A stretch of 64,000 bases of DNA. Source: Sinorhizobium sp. RAC02 (GTDB lineage Bacteria; Pseudomonadota; Alphaproteobacteria; Rhizobiales; Rhizobiaceae). This document shows positions 16,854 to 25,973 of this stretch, in pieces. The stretch spans positions 496,001 to 560,000 of the forward strand of contig NZ_CP016450.1 of assembly GCF_001713395.1 (NCBI RefSeq), written 5' to 3'. The number at the start of each line of letters is the position of its first letter. Within the stretch, counting starts at the first letter, position 1. Made by a program: the position numbers and the translations under genes. The notes below the pieces were generated by a model. The model saw nothing but the letters and a program-made list of their open reading frames with translations, searched no databases and was not told the origin of the DNA.

Positions 16854-17735
16854 TCAGGCGTGCAGCATGTCGCCTGTCAGCTTGGCGCGACGCGTGAGAT
16901 AGCCGGCAAGCGGATCGTCGAAGGCGTTTTCCGCCGAGCAGACAGCGTCGAGGAACAGGGAGAACAGGGTGGCCTGCGAGGTGACGTCCAGTTTTGCGTA
17001 GAGATTGCGACGATGCAGCTTCACGGTTGTCGGTGCGATGCCGAGTTTTGCCGCGATCTCCTTCGCCGCGTGACCGCGCAGGATCAGTTGCACGACCTGA
17101 CATTCACGGTTTGTCAGAACGCTGCGGCCAAAATTGCGCACCGCCTGCGCCAGCGCGCTTTGCAGGAGCGCTTCGCCTTCCTGGCCCCCGGGGCGGAGAT
17201 CGCGGTAGTGCCGGACGATCGCCTTCACCAGGAGAGGTGTCGCGGTGCGCAGAAATGCCAGGTCCGGGCTCCTGAAGCCCGGCCGCGCATTGCGCCGGGC
17301 AAGCGAGATGGCGAACTTGGTGTCCGCATCAAGGCTGACGAGCACGTTGATCTCGTCCTGCATGCCCGAATATTGATAGAATTCGCGGTAGTAGTCGCTG
17401 TCACCGAAGCCGCTGTCGAGCTGGCTCAGCTGGTGCACACCGTCGATGCCCTCTTCCAGCGTCAGGCGGTAGAAGGGGTCAAGCCGATAATAGCCCTGCA
17501 GATATTGCTGGATATTGGAAAGGCCGCGGTCGGTACGCCAGTCGTTGAACAGGATTTTGGGTGCGATGCCGCGGCGGTACAGCAGCACGAGGCTGGCGTC
17601 GAAGGCGATCTGCTGTTTCAGGGCATTCATGATGCGCTCCTGAAAGTCCAGTCGGCCGATGCCGTCCAGCAGCGCCATGGCGAGATCCGCAATCGCCGCG
17701 ACCTGCTCATCCCCGTTTCGTGTTTCGACAGTCAT
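16854..17735 (-). CDS. LuxR-type helix-turn-helix transcriptional regulator
   Basis: The regulator is 293 residues from the ATG at 17735, which has GGAGAAGG upstream; the longer frame to 17978 is Arg-rich and not protein-like. The C-terminus is a typical GerE/LuxR domain: 'LTNRECQVVQLILRGHAAKEIAAKLGI' followed by 'TTVKLHRRNLYAKL'. The N-terminal ~200 residues do not match an acyl-homoserine-lactone or response-regulator receiver domain by eye, and look like a GAF/PAS-like sensor. It points away from the ABC/amidohydrolase operon starting at 18210 and is a candidate regulator of it. Confidence 0.8.
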   Translation of the reverse strand: MTVETRNGDEQVAAIADLAMALLDGIGRLDFQERIMNALKQQIAFDASLVLLYRRGIAPKILFNDWRTDRGLSNIQQYLQGYYRLDPFYRLTLEEGIDGVHQLSQLDSGFGDSDYYREFYQYSGMQDEINVLVSLDADTKFAISLARRNARPGFRSPDLAFLRTATPLLVKAIVRHYRDLRPGGQEGEALLQSALAQAVRNFGRSVLTNRECQVVQLILRGHAAKEIAAKLGIAPTTVKLHRRNLYAKLDVTSQATLFSLFLDAVCSAENAFDDPLAGYLTRRAKLTGDMLHA

Positions 17736-18090
17736 GCCTTCTCCGTGGCCGATGGGGCTCCATCCTCGCCGCCCCAACTTCATGCGCGGTTTGCGATTGT
17801 CGCGCGCCGCCAGGAAATACGGAAGAGGCATATTGCACGATCTGCGATCACCATACGGAATCGAGTGCCCGACAGGGGGAAGCCGTCTCCGGGCGGCATT
17901 CGTGTGTCCGACGTAGATTGCATACGAGCAGTTGAAGTCGCCGTGTTTTGCCGAGCCGAACTTGCGTTCGGCGGACATTTATAACGTCAGCCTGCGGCAT
18001 GGAGGCTGGTTGATGCCTGCCCAACATAGGCTCATGTTCATTGCACATTGGAGTTTTTGCTGGATTGTCGACATTCTATATCATGAACTG

Positions 18091-18121
18091 TTGATGATCT
18101 AATTTTTGCATTGTACACAAT
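18091..18121 (+). promoter_or_regulatory. Candidate promoter and operator upstream of the amino-acid ABC operon
   Basis: In the 474-base gene-free stretch 17736-18209, TTGATG (18091-18096) and TACACA (18114-18119) are 17 bases apart. ATTGT-AC-ACAAT (18110-18121) is a short dyad over the -10 region, close to the TTGTATACAA type used by several GntR-family repressors. No GntR gene is in the window. The rest of the stretch is unremarkable, with no further gene visible. Confidence 0.3.
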
Positions 18122-18209
18122 TATTGCGGTCTGAAAGATCGCGCTGAGGTGGCGGCTGCTGGAGGGCGGCATGTCGTCTGCATCCAACAACACCCATGGG
18201 AGGGGAAGC

Positions 18210-19229
18210 ATGAAACAGGCACTTCTTTCGATCTGCGCGGCCGCACTGGGCTTGACGATGGCCGGCCAGGCTTCGGCAGCGAGCACGCTGGAAACCGTCA
18301 AGGCGCGCGGCAAGCTGGTCTGCGGCGTTTCGCTTGCGACGCCGGGTTTTGCAGCACCCGACGACAAGGGCCGCATGCAGGGCTTTGACGCCGATATCTG
18401 CCGTTCGATCGCTGCCGCCGTGTTCGGTGATGGCGACAAGGTCGAGTTCGTCCCGACCAACATCAACACGCGCTTCCAGGCGCTGCAGTCCGGCGAGATC
18501 GACGTTCTGTCGCGCCAGACGACCCACACCTTCTCGCGCGATGCATCGCTTGGCCTCGATTTCGGCCCGACGGTGTTTTATGACGGCCAGGGCCTGATGG
18601 TGCCGAAGTCGCTCGGTGTCTCGAGCGCCAAGGAACTGACGGAAGCCGCGATCTGCACCCTGCCGGGTACCACGACGGCGCAGAACATTTCTGACTTCTT
18701 CCGCGCCATCAACGGCAAGTTCGAACTCGTCGTCTTCGAAAGCCCGGACGAAAACCGCGCTGCCTTCTATTCCGGTCGTTGCGAGGCGATCACTTCGGAC
18801 CGTTCGGACCTCGCCTCGATCCGCGCCGTCGCCAACAACCCGGCTGACTACATCGTGCTGCCGGAGACGATCTCCAAGGAGCCGCTCGCACCGGCCTTCC
18901 GCCAGAACGATTCCCAGTGGGGCGACATCGTTTCCTGGTCGGTCTGGATGCTGATGGCCGCTGAAGAGAAGGGCATCACCCAGGCGAATGTCGACGAGAA
19001 GCTGAAGAGTGAAGATCCCGACGTGCAGCGCATGCTGGGCGCCACGGAAGAGCTCGGCAAGATGCTCGGCCTCGACAACAAGTGGGGCTACAACGTCATC
19101 AAGAGCGTCGGCAATTACGGCGAAGTGTTCGAGCGCAACGTGGGCGAGGGCACCAAGCTCGGCCTGACGCGCGGCCCGAATGCGCTTTGGAACGCAGGCG
19201 GCATGATCTACTCGCCGCCGATCCGCTGA
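18210..19229 (+). CDS. Polar/general amino-acid ABC importer binding protein
   Basis: The encoded periplasmic protein is 339 residues. Its signal peptide is 'KQALLSICAAALGLTMAGQASA', and the ATG at 18210 follows GGGAGGGG. The family-3 binding pattern 'GKLVCGVSLATPGFAAPDDKGRMQGFDADICRSIAAA' and 'TRFQALQSGEIDVLSRQTTHT' is that of AapJ/BztA proteins. These capture L-amino acids for AapQM-type permeases. The permease genes follow directly, after a hairpin at 19257. Related proteins with this shape can also take up non-proteinogenic amino compounds, and the downstream amidohydrolase hints at that. Confidence 0.85.
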   Translation: MKQALLSICAAALGLTMAGQASAASTLETVKARGKLVCGVSLATPGFAAPDDKGRMQGFDADICRSIAAAVFGDGDKVEFVPTNINTRFQALQSGEIDVLSRQTTHTFSRDASLGLDFGPTVFYDGQGLMVPKSLGVSSAKELTEAAICTLPGTTTAQNISDFFRAINGKFELVVFESPDENRAAFYSGRCEAITSDRSDLASIRAVANNPADYIVLPETISKEPLAPAFRQNDSQWGDIVSWSVWMLMAAEEKGITQANVDEKLKSEDPDVQRMLGATEELGKMLGLDNKWGYNVIKSVGNYGEVFERNVGEGTKLGLTRGPNALWNAGGMIYSPPIR

Positions 19230-19256
19230 TCGCTTTCTCCTTTTAGCGATCGTCCC

Positions 19257-19292
19257 GGGCGCGCGCATGGCGGTGCGCGCGCCCATTTCTTT
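19257..19292 (+). terminator. Intra-operon hairpin after the binding-protein gene
   Basis: GGGCGCGCGC (19257-19266) pairs with GCGCGCGCCC (19275-19284) around an 8-base loop, followed by ATTTCTTT. A second, weaker hairpin (GATCGCT/AGCGATC, 19228-19251) precedes it. As in the first ABC operon, it sits between the binding-protein and permease genes and should give a higher yield of the former. Confidence 0.55.
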
Positions 19293-19315
19293 CCCAAGTC
19301 TGGCGGCGAGGATTC

Positions 19316-20464
19316 ATGGCTTTCCTGCATGACATGCGCTTTCGCGCCTATTTTTATCAAGTCGTCGCGGTCGGCTTCGTCGTCCTCATCGGCTGGACGA
19401 TGTTTGCGACGGCGAGCGGCAACCTTGCCAAGCAGAACATCGCGACCGGCTTCGATTTCCTGACGCGACCTGCCGGCTTCGTCATCACCGAGGCGGCCAT
19501 CGCCTTCGAAGCGACTGATACGGTCGGTCGGGCGATCCTCGTCGGCATCGCCAATACGGTGAAGGTCTCGCTGCTCGCGGCCTTCTTCGGCACCTTGCTC
19601 GGCCTTGCGGTGGGCATCGCGCGTATGTCGCGCAATCCGCTGCTGGCCCGTCTTGCGCTCATCTATGTCGAGCTTTTGCGCAACGTGCCGCTGCTGCTCT
19701 ATCTCTTCCTCTGGTATTCGCTGATCATCCTGATCCTGCCGCCGGTCAAGCAGGCGCTGAACCTTCTGCCGGGCGTCTACCTCTCCAACAGTGGCCTCGT
19801 CGTTCCGGCGGCCGTCGTGCAGAGCGGTGGTGCCGCGCTGTTCGCCTGCCTTGTCGGCGGCGCTGCCGTCGCACTTTTCATCCGCACGATGGCGACGCGC
19901 AAGCGTATTGCGACCGGCCAGTCGAACCATGGCGGCCTGATCGCGATTGCCGTGTTTCTTGCACCCGTACTCCTGCTTTGGTTCACCGGTGGCTTCGCTG
20001 TCGACTGGGATTTCCCGACCGCCGGCAAGTTCCGCCTGACGGGCGGCTTGCATGTGCGGCCTGAATTCGTGGCACTGCTCTTCGGCTTGGCGCTCAGCGT
20101 TTCGGCCAATGTCGCGGAAATCGTGCGCGCCGGCATCCAGGCCGTCGACAAAGGGCAGTGGGAGGCATCCGCCGCACTCGGCCTTGCGCGTGGCAAGACC
20201 ATGCGCCTCGTCGTGCTGCCGCAGGCGTTGCGCATCATCATCCCGCCGCTCACCAACACCTATCTCACCGTCTTCAAGAACAGTTCGCTGGCGATTGCCA
20301 TCGGCTATCCGGACCTCGTCATGGTGTCCAACACCGTGATGAACCAGACCGGCCAGGCAATCGAGACGATTGCGATCTTCATGGGCGTCTACCTCGCGCT
20401 GTCGATCACCATCTCGCTCGTGATGAACTGGTACAATGCGCATGTCGCGCTGAAGGAGCGCTGA
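19316..20464 (+). CDS. Amino-acid ABC importer permease (AapQ/BztB type)
   Basis: This inner-membrane protein is 382 residues. It has the large family's N-terminal extension and the periplasmic insertion seen in AapQ/BztB, and the EAA loop 'EASAALGLARGKTMRLVVLPQALRIIIPP'. The signature 'VELLRNVPLLLYLFLWY' is also present. The ATG follows GGCGAGG. It ends two bases before the second permease gene. Together the two form the heterodimeric channel. Confidence 0.87.
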   Translation: MAFLHDMRFRAYFYQVVAVGFVVLIGWTMFATASGNLAKQNIATGFDFLTRPAGFVITEAAIAFEATDTVGRAILVGIANTVKVSLLAAFFGTLLGLAVGIARMSRNPLLARLALIYVELLRNVPLLLYLFLWYSLIILILPPVKQALNLLPGVYLSNSGLVVPAAVVQSGGAALFACLVGGAAVALFIRTMATRKRIATGQSNHGGLIAIAVFLAPVLLLWFTGGFAVDWDFPTAGKFRLTGGLHVRPEFVALLFGLALSVSANVAEIVRAGIQAVDKGQWEASAALGLARGKTMRLVVLPQALRIIIPPLTNTYLTVFKNSSLAIAIGYPDLVMVSNTVMNQTGQAIETIAIFMGVYLALSITISLVMNWYNAHVALKER

Positions 20465-20465
20465 T

Positions 20466-21560
20466 ATGGCCGACGTCCAAATGCTTGCTCTGGCTCCGCC
20501 GCAGCCGGCGCCGACTGCCCAGCGTTTCGGCAAACTCTCCGCCTATTTCGGCACGCCCGGCAACACGATCGTCAGTCTCCTGTCGATTGCCGGCATCCTC
20601 TTCATCGCCAAACTGGCTTTCGGCTGGCTGGTCGTCGATGCGGTGTTTTCCGGTGCGGGCGAAGCCTGCAAGGCTGCAAGTGGTGCGTGCTGGCCCTTCG
20701 TGGCGCAAAAACTGCGCTACATGGTCTTCGGCTTCTATCCCTATGAGGAGCAATGGCGGCCGCTGCTGGCCCTCCTGCTGCTCTTTAGCGCCTGCGGTTT
20801 TTCCATGGTGCCGCGTTTCTGGAGCCGGAACCTGCTCCTCGTCTGGATCATCGTCATCCTGCCGGTGCTCTATATCCTCATGGCGGGCGGCGTTTTCGGA
20901 CTCACGCCGGTGGCGACGACGAGTTGGGGCGGCCTGCCGCTGTCCTTCCTGCTCTCGTTCATCGGGCTGACGCTCGCCATGCCGCTCGGCATCGTGCTGG
21001 CGCTGGCGCGCGCTTCCAACCTGCCGGCGATCCGGGTTCTGGCCGTCGGCTTCATCGAAATCGTGCGCGGCGTGCCGCTGATCAGCATTCTCTTCATGGC
21101 GACGGTCATGCTGCCGCTGTTCATGCCGGATGGCGTGACCATCGACAAATTGATCCGCGCGCAGGTGGCGATCATCCTCTTCGCCTCCGCCTACATCGCC
21201 GAAATCGTGCGCGGCGGCCTGCAGGACGTGCCGGCTGGCCAATACGAGGCCGGCAAGTCGCTCGGGCTGCACTACTGGCAGGTGATGCGCAAGATCGTGC
21301 TGCCGCAGGCGCTGAAGAAGGTCATTCCGCCGATGGTCGGCCTGTTCATCGGCTTCTTCCAGGATACGACGCTCGTCACCATCGTCGGCCTCGTCGATTT
21401 CCTCGATACCGTGCGGTCCGCCATTCGCGATCCGGAATGGCAAGGCATCGCCGTGCTCGAAGGTTACCTCGTCGCCGCCGCGGTCTACTTCACCTTCAGT
21501 GCCCTGATGGGCGCCTACAGCCGCTTCCTTGAAAAACATTTCAGGACGACCCATGCCTGA
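20466..21560 (+). CDS. Amino-acid ABC importer permease (AapM/BztC type)
   Basis: The second permease subunit is 364 residues. It shows 'VEIVRGVPLISILFMATV'-like family sequence (here 'FIEIVRGVPLISILF') and the EAA loop 'YEAGKSLGLHYWQVMRKIVLPQALKKVIPP'. About 140 extra N-terminal residues with helices precede the core domain, as in AapM/BztC. It overlaps the amidohydrolase gene by 8 bases. The ATPase gene (aapP) that normally follows directly is missing, so this channel must borrow an ATPase from elsewhere or from an unlinked copy. Confidence 0.87.
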   Translation: MADVQMLALAPPQPAPTAQRFGKLSAYFGTPGNTIVSLLSIAGILFIAKLAFGWLVVDAVFSGAGEACKAASGACWPFVAQKLRYMVFGFYPYEEQWRPLLALLLLFSACGFSMVPRFWSRNLLLVWIIVILPVLYILMAGGVFGLTPVATTSWGGLPLSFLLSFIGLTLAMPLGIVLALARASNLPAIRVLAVGFIEIVRGVPLISILFMATVMLPLFMPDGVTIDKLIRAQVAIILFASAYIAEIVRGGLQDVPAGQYEAGKSLGLHYWQVMRKIVLPQALKKVIPPMVGLFIGFFQDTTLVTIVGLVDFLDTVRSAIRDPEWQGIAVLEGYLVAAAVYFTFSALMGAYSRFLEKHFRTTHA

Positions 21561-22998
21561 CGTCAGCGTCATCCGAAACGCCCACACCGTCGTCGTTTAC
21601 GATGCGGCGAGTGGCGGCCATGCCTATCTCAACGATGCCGACGTCGCCTTCGATGAAAGCGGTTTCCTGCACGTCGGCAAACGCTATGACGGCCCGCTCG
21701 CGCAGGAAATCTCCGGCCGCGACCGCATGGTCCTACCGGGTTTCGTCAACGTGCATTGCCATTCCGGCGAGGAGCCAATCTCGAAAAGCCTGTTCGAGGA
21801 CCAAGGCACCGCCGCCCTCTGGGGCCAGGCGATGTACGAGTATTCCACACTCATCGAGATCAGCGACGACGCGGTGAAGGCGGCCCTTACCGTCATGCTC
21901 GGCGACCTGCTGCGCAGCGGCGTCACCACTTTCGTCGACATTGCCGGCCCGCACGAATGCTGGCTGCCGACGCTGGCGCAAAGCGGTGCGCGCGCCTATG
22001 TCGCTCCCGGTTTCCGCGAGGCTGCCTGGCATGTCGAAAACAGCCACCGGCTGGATTTCCGCTGGAACGAAGCGCGCGGCCGCGAGGCTTTTGCGCGCGC
22101 GCTGGAAACGGTCGATGCCGCCGAAGCGCATCCCTGCGGCCGGCTCGGCGGCATCGTCGCCCCAGCGCAGGTCGAGACCTGCTCGCCGGAGCTGTTGCAG
22201 GAGGCGGCGGAGGCTGCGCGCGGCCGCAAGGTACCGATCACCATTCATGCCGCCCAGACCATGGCCGAGCATGAGGAACTGTTGCGCCGCCACGGGCTCA
22301 CCGCCGTGCAATATCTCGAAAAGCTTGGGCTTCTCGGCCCGGACCTCATCCTCGGCCATTGCATCTTTATCGACAGCCACAGCTGGACGCGCCAACGCAC
22401 GGCTGACGATCTCGACCGTCTTGCCGACAGCCGGACGAGCGTTGCCCATTGCCCCGTCACTTTCGCGCGGAGCGGCATGGTGCTGCAATCGGTCGGTCGC
22501 TATCGCCGCAGCGGCGTGAACGTGGCGCTTGGCACCGACAGCTATCCCTTCAATATGCTGGAGGAGATGCGGACGGCGCTGATCAATGCCCGCACTGCCG
22601 GTGGCACGGTGTTCGACGTCTCGACGGCCGATGTCTTCGAGGTGGCGACACTCGCCGGGGCAAAGGCGCTCGGCCGCAGCGACATTGGCCGCATAACCAA
22701 GGGCGCCAAGGCGGATTTCTCGCTGATCGACCTGAAGCATCCCGGCATGCAGCCGGTCTACGATCCCTTGCGCAACCTGTTGCACTGTGCCGCCGAGCGC
22801 GCGGTCGCGGCCGTCTATGTCGATGGCGCCTGTGTCATGGAGAACGACCGGCCGACCCGCGTCGACTATGACGGTGCGCTGGCGGAATTGCAGGCGGTGC
22901 AGGACTTTGCGGTGCGTCGCCTGCAGGCGAACGATCCGCGTGGGCGATCGGCATCCGAGCTGGCGCCGCTCTCCTTGCCGGTGCTGCCGCATCCGTGA
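21553..22998 (+). CDS. Amidohydrolase-superfamily deaminase/chlorohydrolase-like enzyme
   Basis: The enzyme is 481 residues from the ATG at 21553 inside the permease 3' end. Metal ligands of the cytosine deaminase/AtzA-TrzN subgroup are visible: 'VNVHCHSG' (H68, H70), 'ITIHAAQ' (H232), 'LGHCIF' (H269) and 'LGTDSYPFNMLEEMR' (D329). Such enzymes hydrolyse amino, chloro or methylthio groups from heterocycles, or deaminate purine/pterin analogues. Translational overlap with an importer whose substrate is an amino compound suggests that it processes the imported molecule. The exact substrate is unknown. Confidence 0.82.
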   Translation: MPDVSVIRNAHTVVVYDAASGGHAYLNDADVAFDESGFLHVGKRYDGPLAQEISGRDRMVLPGFVNVHCHSGEEPISKSLFEDQGTAALWGQAMYEYSTLIEISDDAVKAALTVMLGDLLRSGVTTFVDIAGPHECWLPTLAQSGARAYVAPGFREAAWHVENSHRLDFRWNEARGREAFARALETVDAAEAHPCGRLGGIVAPAQVETCSPELLQEAAEAARGRKVPITIHAAQTMAEHEELLRRHGLTAVQYLEKLGLLGPDLILGHCIFIDSHSWTRQRTADDLDRLADSRTSVAHCPVTFARSGMVLQSVGRYRRSGVNVALGTDSYPFNMLEEMRTALINARTAGGTVFDVSTADVFEVATLAGAKALGRSDIGRITKGAKADFSLIDLKHPGMQPVYDPLRNLLHCAAERAVAAVYVDGACVMENDRPTRVDYDGALAELQAVQDFAVRRLQANDPRGRSASELAPLSLPVLPHP

Positions 22999-23031
22999 TG
23001 CTGCGGATCGCCAAGGGGTTGGGGAAGTCCT

Positions 23032-24663
23032 ATGATGCTCACCCCGACCCTCGACCCGGCTTCACCTTCGATGCATCGACGCCTGACCTTTCTTCGCTCC
23101 CCAGCCGCTCTTGCCGGCGGCTGGCTGCTGCTGCTTATAGCCTTCGGTCTTTATTCGGCGACAAGCCACCGGCAGCTGCTGGAGCATGAGGTGTCGGAAA
23201 GCGGTCGGTCGCTGCAACGCGCGATTTCCCAGCGCGTTGCCCAGCATGATGCCCATCTGACGAGCCTGAGCGCCCTTGGCCTCGCGCAAGCGCAGCCGTC
23301 GCAGGACTTCGACCTTGTCGCGCGATCGATCCTGCGGTTCTATCCGCGCATCGTCGCCATCGATCTTATCCGCCTGTCGCCGGGCGAGGAGGCGAGCGTG
23401 GTGAGTTCGGCGACATCCGCCGACGGTTCGACGGTGGATCCGGCGGAGGTTGCTCGCGCCGTCGTGGGACTTGCATCCGGCAAGGCGGCCTATGGTCCCG
23501 ATGACAAGCCCGGCCACTATCGTCTCATGAAACGCATGAACGATACGATGGCGGTCAGCCTCGATATCGACGGCGCAAAACTCGTCGAGGGTGAAGAATT
23601 GCCGCGCTGGGCCGCGCTGGTGCTTTCGACGTCAAAGGGATTGTTGCTGGAGGTCGGTGCAAGACAGCCGGCGGCATCCTCATTTCTCGCCCGCACCGTT
23701 CGTTTCGAAGCGCCGGTCGCGAGCGCCACGCAACCGTTGCGGCTTTCCTTGGCGCGGCAGGTCACGTTGCCGCAGCTTCTTCCTCCGCTGCCTTTCGCCC
23801 TGTTTGCCGCGATCTCGCTTGCCGGTCTCGTGCTCGTGCGCTCGCTGCTGCGGCATCGGCAGGATGCGGCCCTTGCCCGGGAGGTGGCGGAGGCCGCGTC
23901 CCGGCGGGAGGCGCTGCGCCAGCACGAAACGAAGCTTGCCCATGCGCTGCGCATCAACAGCATGGGCGAAATGGCCTCCGGCATCGCCCATGAACTGACC
24001 CAGCCGCTGACGGCATTGCTCAGCCAGAGCCAGGCGGGACGGCGCATCGCGGCGGCGAGCGGCTTGCAGGATACGCCAATCGATAGCGTGCTCGCCGCCA
24101 ACGTGCTTCAGGCCAAGCGCGCTGCCGATATTCTCGTGCGGCTGCGTGCCTATGTCGGCAAGAGCGCCCTGGAGGCGGGCGTGCATGATCTTGGCCGTCA
24201 CGTCTCCGATATTGTGGCATTGTCGCGCATCGACCTCGATCGGCGTGGCATCGTGCTTGACGTCGAATTGCCCGAGGCGCCGGCGCTGGCACGGATCGAT
24301 CCGGTGGAGATCGAGCAGGTGATCCACAATCTCATCCGCAACGCCGCCGATGCGGTGGAGCAGGCCGGCAGGACAGATGGCCGGGTTCTGGTCTCGTTGA
24401 AACCGGGGCCGGCGGAAAGTTTCGAGATCATTGTCTCCGACAATGGAATCGGTATTCCCTCCGACATCCTGCCGCGGCTGTTCGAACCGTTCTTCTCCAG
24501 CAAGCCGGACGGCATGGGGCTGGGGTTGAGCCTGTGCGAGAGCATCGTCGAGCGCTTCGACGGCAGCATTGCAGGGGAGAACGGGGCAGCGGGTGGCGCG
24601 GTCTTCACTGTGCGGCTGCCGGCGGCGCGGGAAACGGAAAGACGAGAGGAAGCAGCGGAATGA
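23032..24663 (+). CDS. Membrane sensor histidine kinase with periplasmic sensing domain
   Basis: The kinase is 543 residues. Transmembrane helices lie near residues 25-43 and 250-273, bounding a ~200-residue extracytoplasmic sensor of CHASE-like appearance. The kinase core has the phospho-acceptor in 'GIAHELTQPLTALL' (H320), the N-box 'NLIRNAADAVEQ', the G1 box 'DNGIGIP' and the G2 region 'MGLGLSLCESIVERF', so it should be active. It starts 33 bases after the amidohydrolase gene. Its stop overlaps the regulator start as ATGA. It may sense the compound taken up by the importer encoded upstream. Confidence 0.87.
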   Translation: MMLTPTLDPASPSMHRRLTFLRSPAALAGGWLLLLIAFGLYSATSHRQLLEHEVSESGRSLQRAISQRVAQHDAHLTSLSALGLAQAQPSQDFDLVARSILRFYPRIVAIDLIRLSPGEEASVVSSATSADGSTVDPAEVARAVVGLASGKAAYGPDDKPGHYRLMKRMNDTMAVSLDIDGAKLVEGEELPRWAALVLSTSKGLLLEVGARQPAASSFLARTVRFEAPVASATQPLRLSLARQVTLPQLLPPLPFALFAAISLAGLVLVRSLLRHRQDAALAREVAEAASRREALRQHETKLAHALRINSMGEMASGIAHELTQPLTALLSQSQAGRRIAAASGLQDTPIDSVLAANVLQAKRAADILVRLRAYVGKSALEAGVHDLGRHVSDIVALSRIDLDRRGIVLDVELPEAPALARIDPVEIEQVIHNLIRNAADAVEQAGRTDGRVLVSLKPGPAESFEIIVSDNGIGIPSDILPRLFEPFFSSKPDGMGLGLSLCESIVERFDGSIAGENGAAGGAVFTVRLPAARETERREEAAE

Positions 24664-25256
24664 CGATGGCGCCGGTCTATCTGGTCGATGACGACGAGGG
24701 GGTGCGCAGCGCATTGTCGCTGTTGCTCGGCACCTACGGCATTCGCATCGAAACGTTCGGCGATCCAACCGCTTTTCTGGCGCGGGCGCCGAAACTCAAG
24801 CCGGGGGTGCTTCTTTTGGATCTGCGCATGCCGGCGATCACCGGCTTGCAATTGCATGAAAAGCTCGGCGCGATCGGCTGCGACTGGCCGACGATCATCT
24901 GCACGGGGCATGGCGACGTGCACGCCTGTCGCCGGGCGTTCAAGGCGGGCGTCGTCGACTTCCTGACGAAGCCGATCGACGAGCAGGTGCTGATCGAGGC
25001 GCTGCAACAGGCCTCTAGCGCGCTGGATCAGCAAGCGGAGCGGGCGGAGGCGGCGCAACTCGTTGCCCAGCTTACCGATCGCGAACGCGAGGTGCTGGAC
25101 ATGGTCGGGCGCGGCTGGTCGACACGGGAAATTGCCGAAACGCTGCAGCTCTCGCCCCGTACAGTGGATACGCACCGGGCGAACATCGCCCAGAAACTCG
25201 GCACGACCTCGGTGGCGGAGTTCGCGCGGCTCGCGCTCATCGGGCAGGCTCCGTAG
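24660..25256 (+). CDS. FixJ-type response regulator with LuxR DNA-binding domain
   Basis: The regulator is 198 residues from the ATG at 24660. The receiver domain has acidic residues 'VDDDEG' and the phospho-acceptor D54 in 'LLLDLRMP', with Lys in 'FLTKP'. A GerE/LuxR output domain follows: 'LTDREREVLDMVGRGWSTREIAETL' and 'RTVDTHRANIAQKL'. It is translationally coupled to the kinase and is its partner. Its likely targets are the ABC/amidohydrolase genes and the secreted protein that starts 108 bases downstream. Confidence 0.9.
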   Translation: MTMAPVYLVDDDEGVRSALSLLLGTYGIRIETFGDPTAFLARAPKLKPGVLLLDLRMPAITGLQLHEKLGAIGCDWPTIICTGHGDVHACRRAFKAGVVDFLTKPIDEQVLIEALQQASSALDQQAERAEAAQLVAQLTDREREVLDMVGRGWSTREIAETLQLSPRTVDTHRANIAQKLGTTSVAEFARLALIGQAP

Positions 25257-25364
25257 TCCTACGGACCCCGCTCCGTCCGTCCACCGATACCGCATCGGGC
25301 GGAAATCTCCGAAAAGAGGGCCGTCGCCGCCAACGAGACCGAGCGGCCCCAGATGGAGATAGAC

Positions 25365-25850
25365 ATGAAGACGTTCGTTGCCACTGCCTTTGCCGCTCTC
25401 GCCCTTGCCGGCGCTGCCCAGGCTGACGTTCTCACCGAGCGCAACATGCCGCTCGACATCGCAGTCGAAGCCGCTGACGCTGCCGTCAAGGCTTGTGCCG
25501 CCAAGAAATTCAACGTGACGGTCGCTGTCGTCGACCGCGCCGGCGTCACCCGCGTCGTTCTGCGCGCTGACCGCGCCGGCCCGCATACCCTCGACAGCGC
25601 CGTCCGCAAGGCGTTCACGGCCGCTTCCTTCCGCACGCCGACCCAGAAGATCGCTGAAAACGTCGGCAAGAACCCGGCTGCTGCCCAGCTCGTGTCGATC
25701 GAAGGCCTGCTCGTCCTCGCCGGCGGTGTTCCGGTAAAGGCCGGTGAAGAAACCATCGGCGCCATCGGCGTCGGCGGCGCACCGAGCGGCGACATCGACG
25801 ACGAATGCGCCCGCGCCGGCATCGACGCCGTCAGCGCCAAGCTGAAGTAA
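25365..25850 (+). CDS. Secreted GlcG/HbpS-like small protein
   Basis: The product is 161 residues from the ATG at 25365 with an AGATGGAGAT ribosome site. A signal peptide ('KTFVATAFAALALAGAAQA') is followed by a GlcG/HbpS domain: 'VTVAVVDRAGVTRVVLRADRAG', 'AVRKAFTAASF' and 'IGAIGVGGAPSGDIDDECA'. Members bind haem or cobalamin, or accompany glycolate-type catabolic genes; function is generally accessory. This one is periplasmic. A classical terminator ends the transcript. It could be the last gene of the upstream operon or separately promoted. Confidence 0.82.
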   Translation: MKTFVATAFAALALAGAAQADVLTERNMPLDIAVEAADAAVKACAAKKFNVTVAVVDRAGVTRVVLRADRAGPHTLDSAVRKAFTAASFRTPTQKIAENVGKNPAAAQLVSIEGLLVLAGGVPVKAGEETIGAIGVGGAPSGDIDDECARAGIDAVSAKLK

Positions 25851-25871
25851 GTCGAACGACAACAGGAATCT

Positions 25872-25906
25872 AAAGCCCCGGCGTCGAGCGATGCCGGGGC
25901 TTTTTT
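25872..25906 (+). terminator. Rho-independent terminator
   Basis: AAAGCCCCGGC (25872-25882) pairs with GCCGGGGCTTT (25893-25903), loop of 10 bases, with a six-T run (25901-25906). It is a textbook terminator after the GlcG-like gene. Confidence 0.9.
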
Positions 25907-25973
25907 GATGTCTTGGCCACTTGCGTGGCGATGTCGGGGAGAACGGGCGGCTTGCGCCGCCCGCTTCCTCGGC

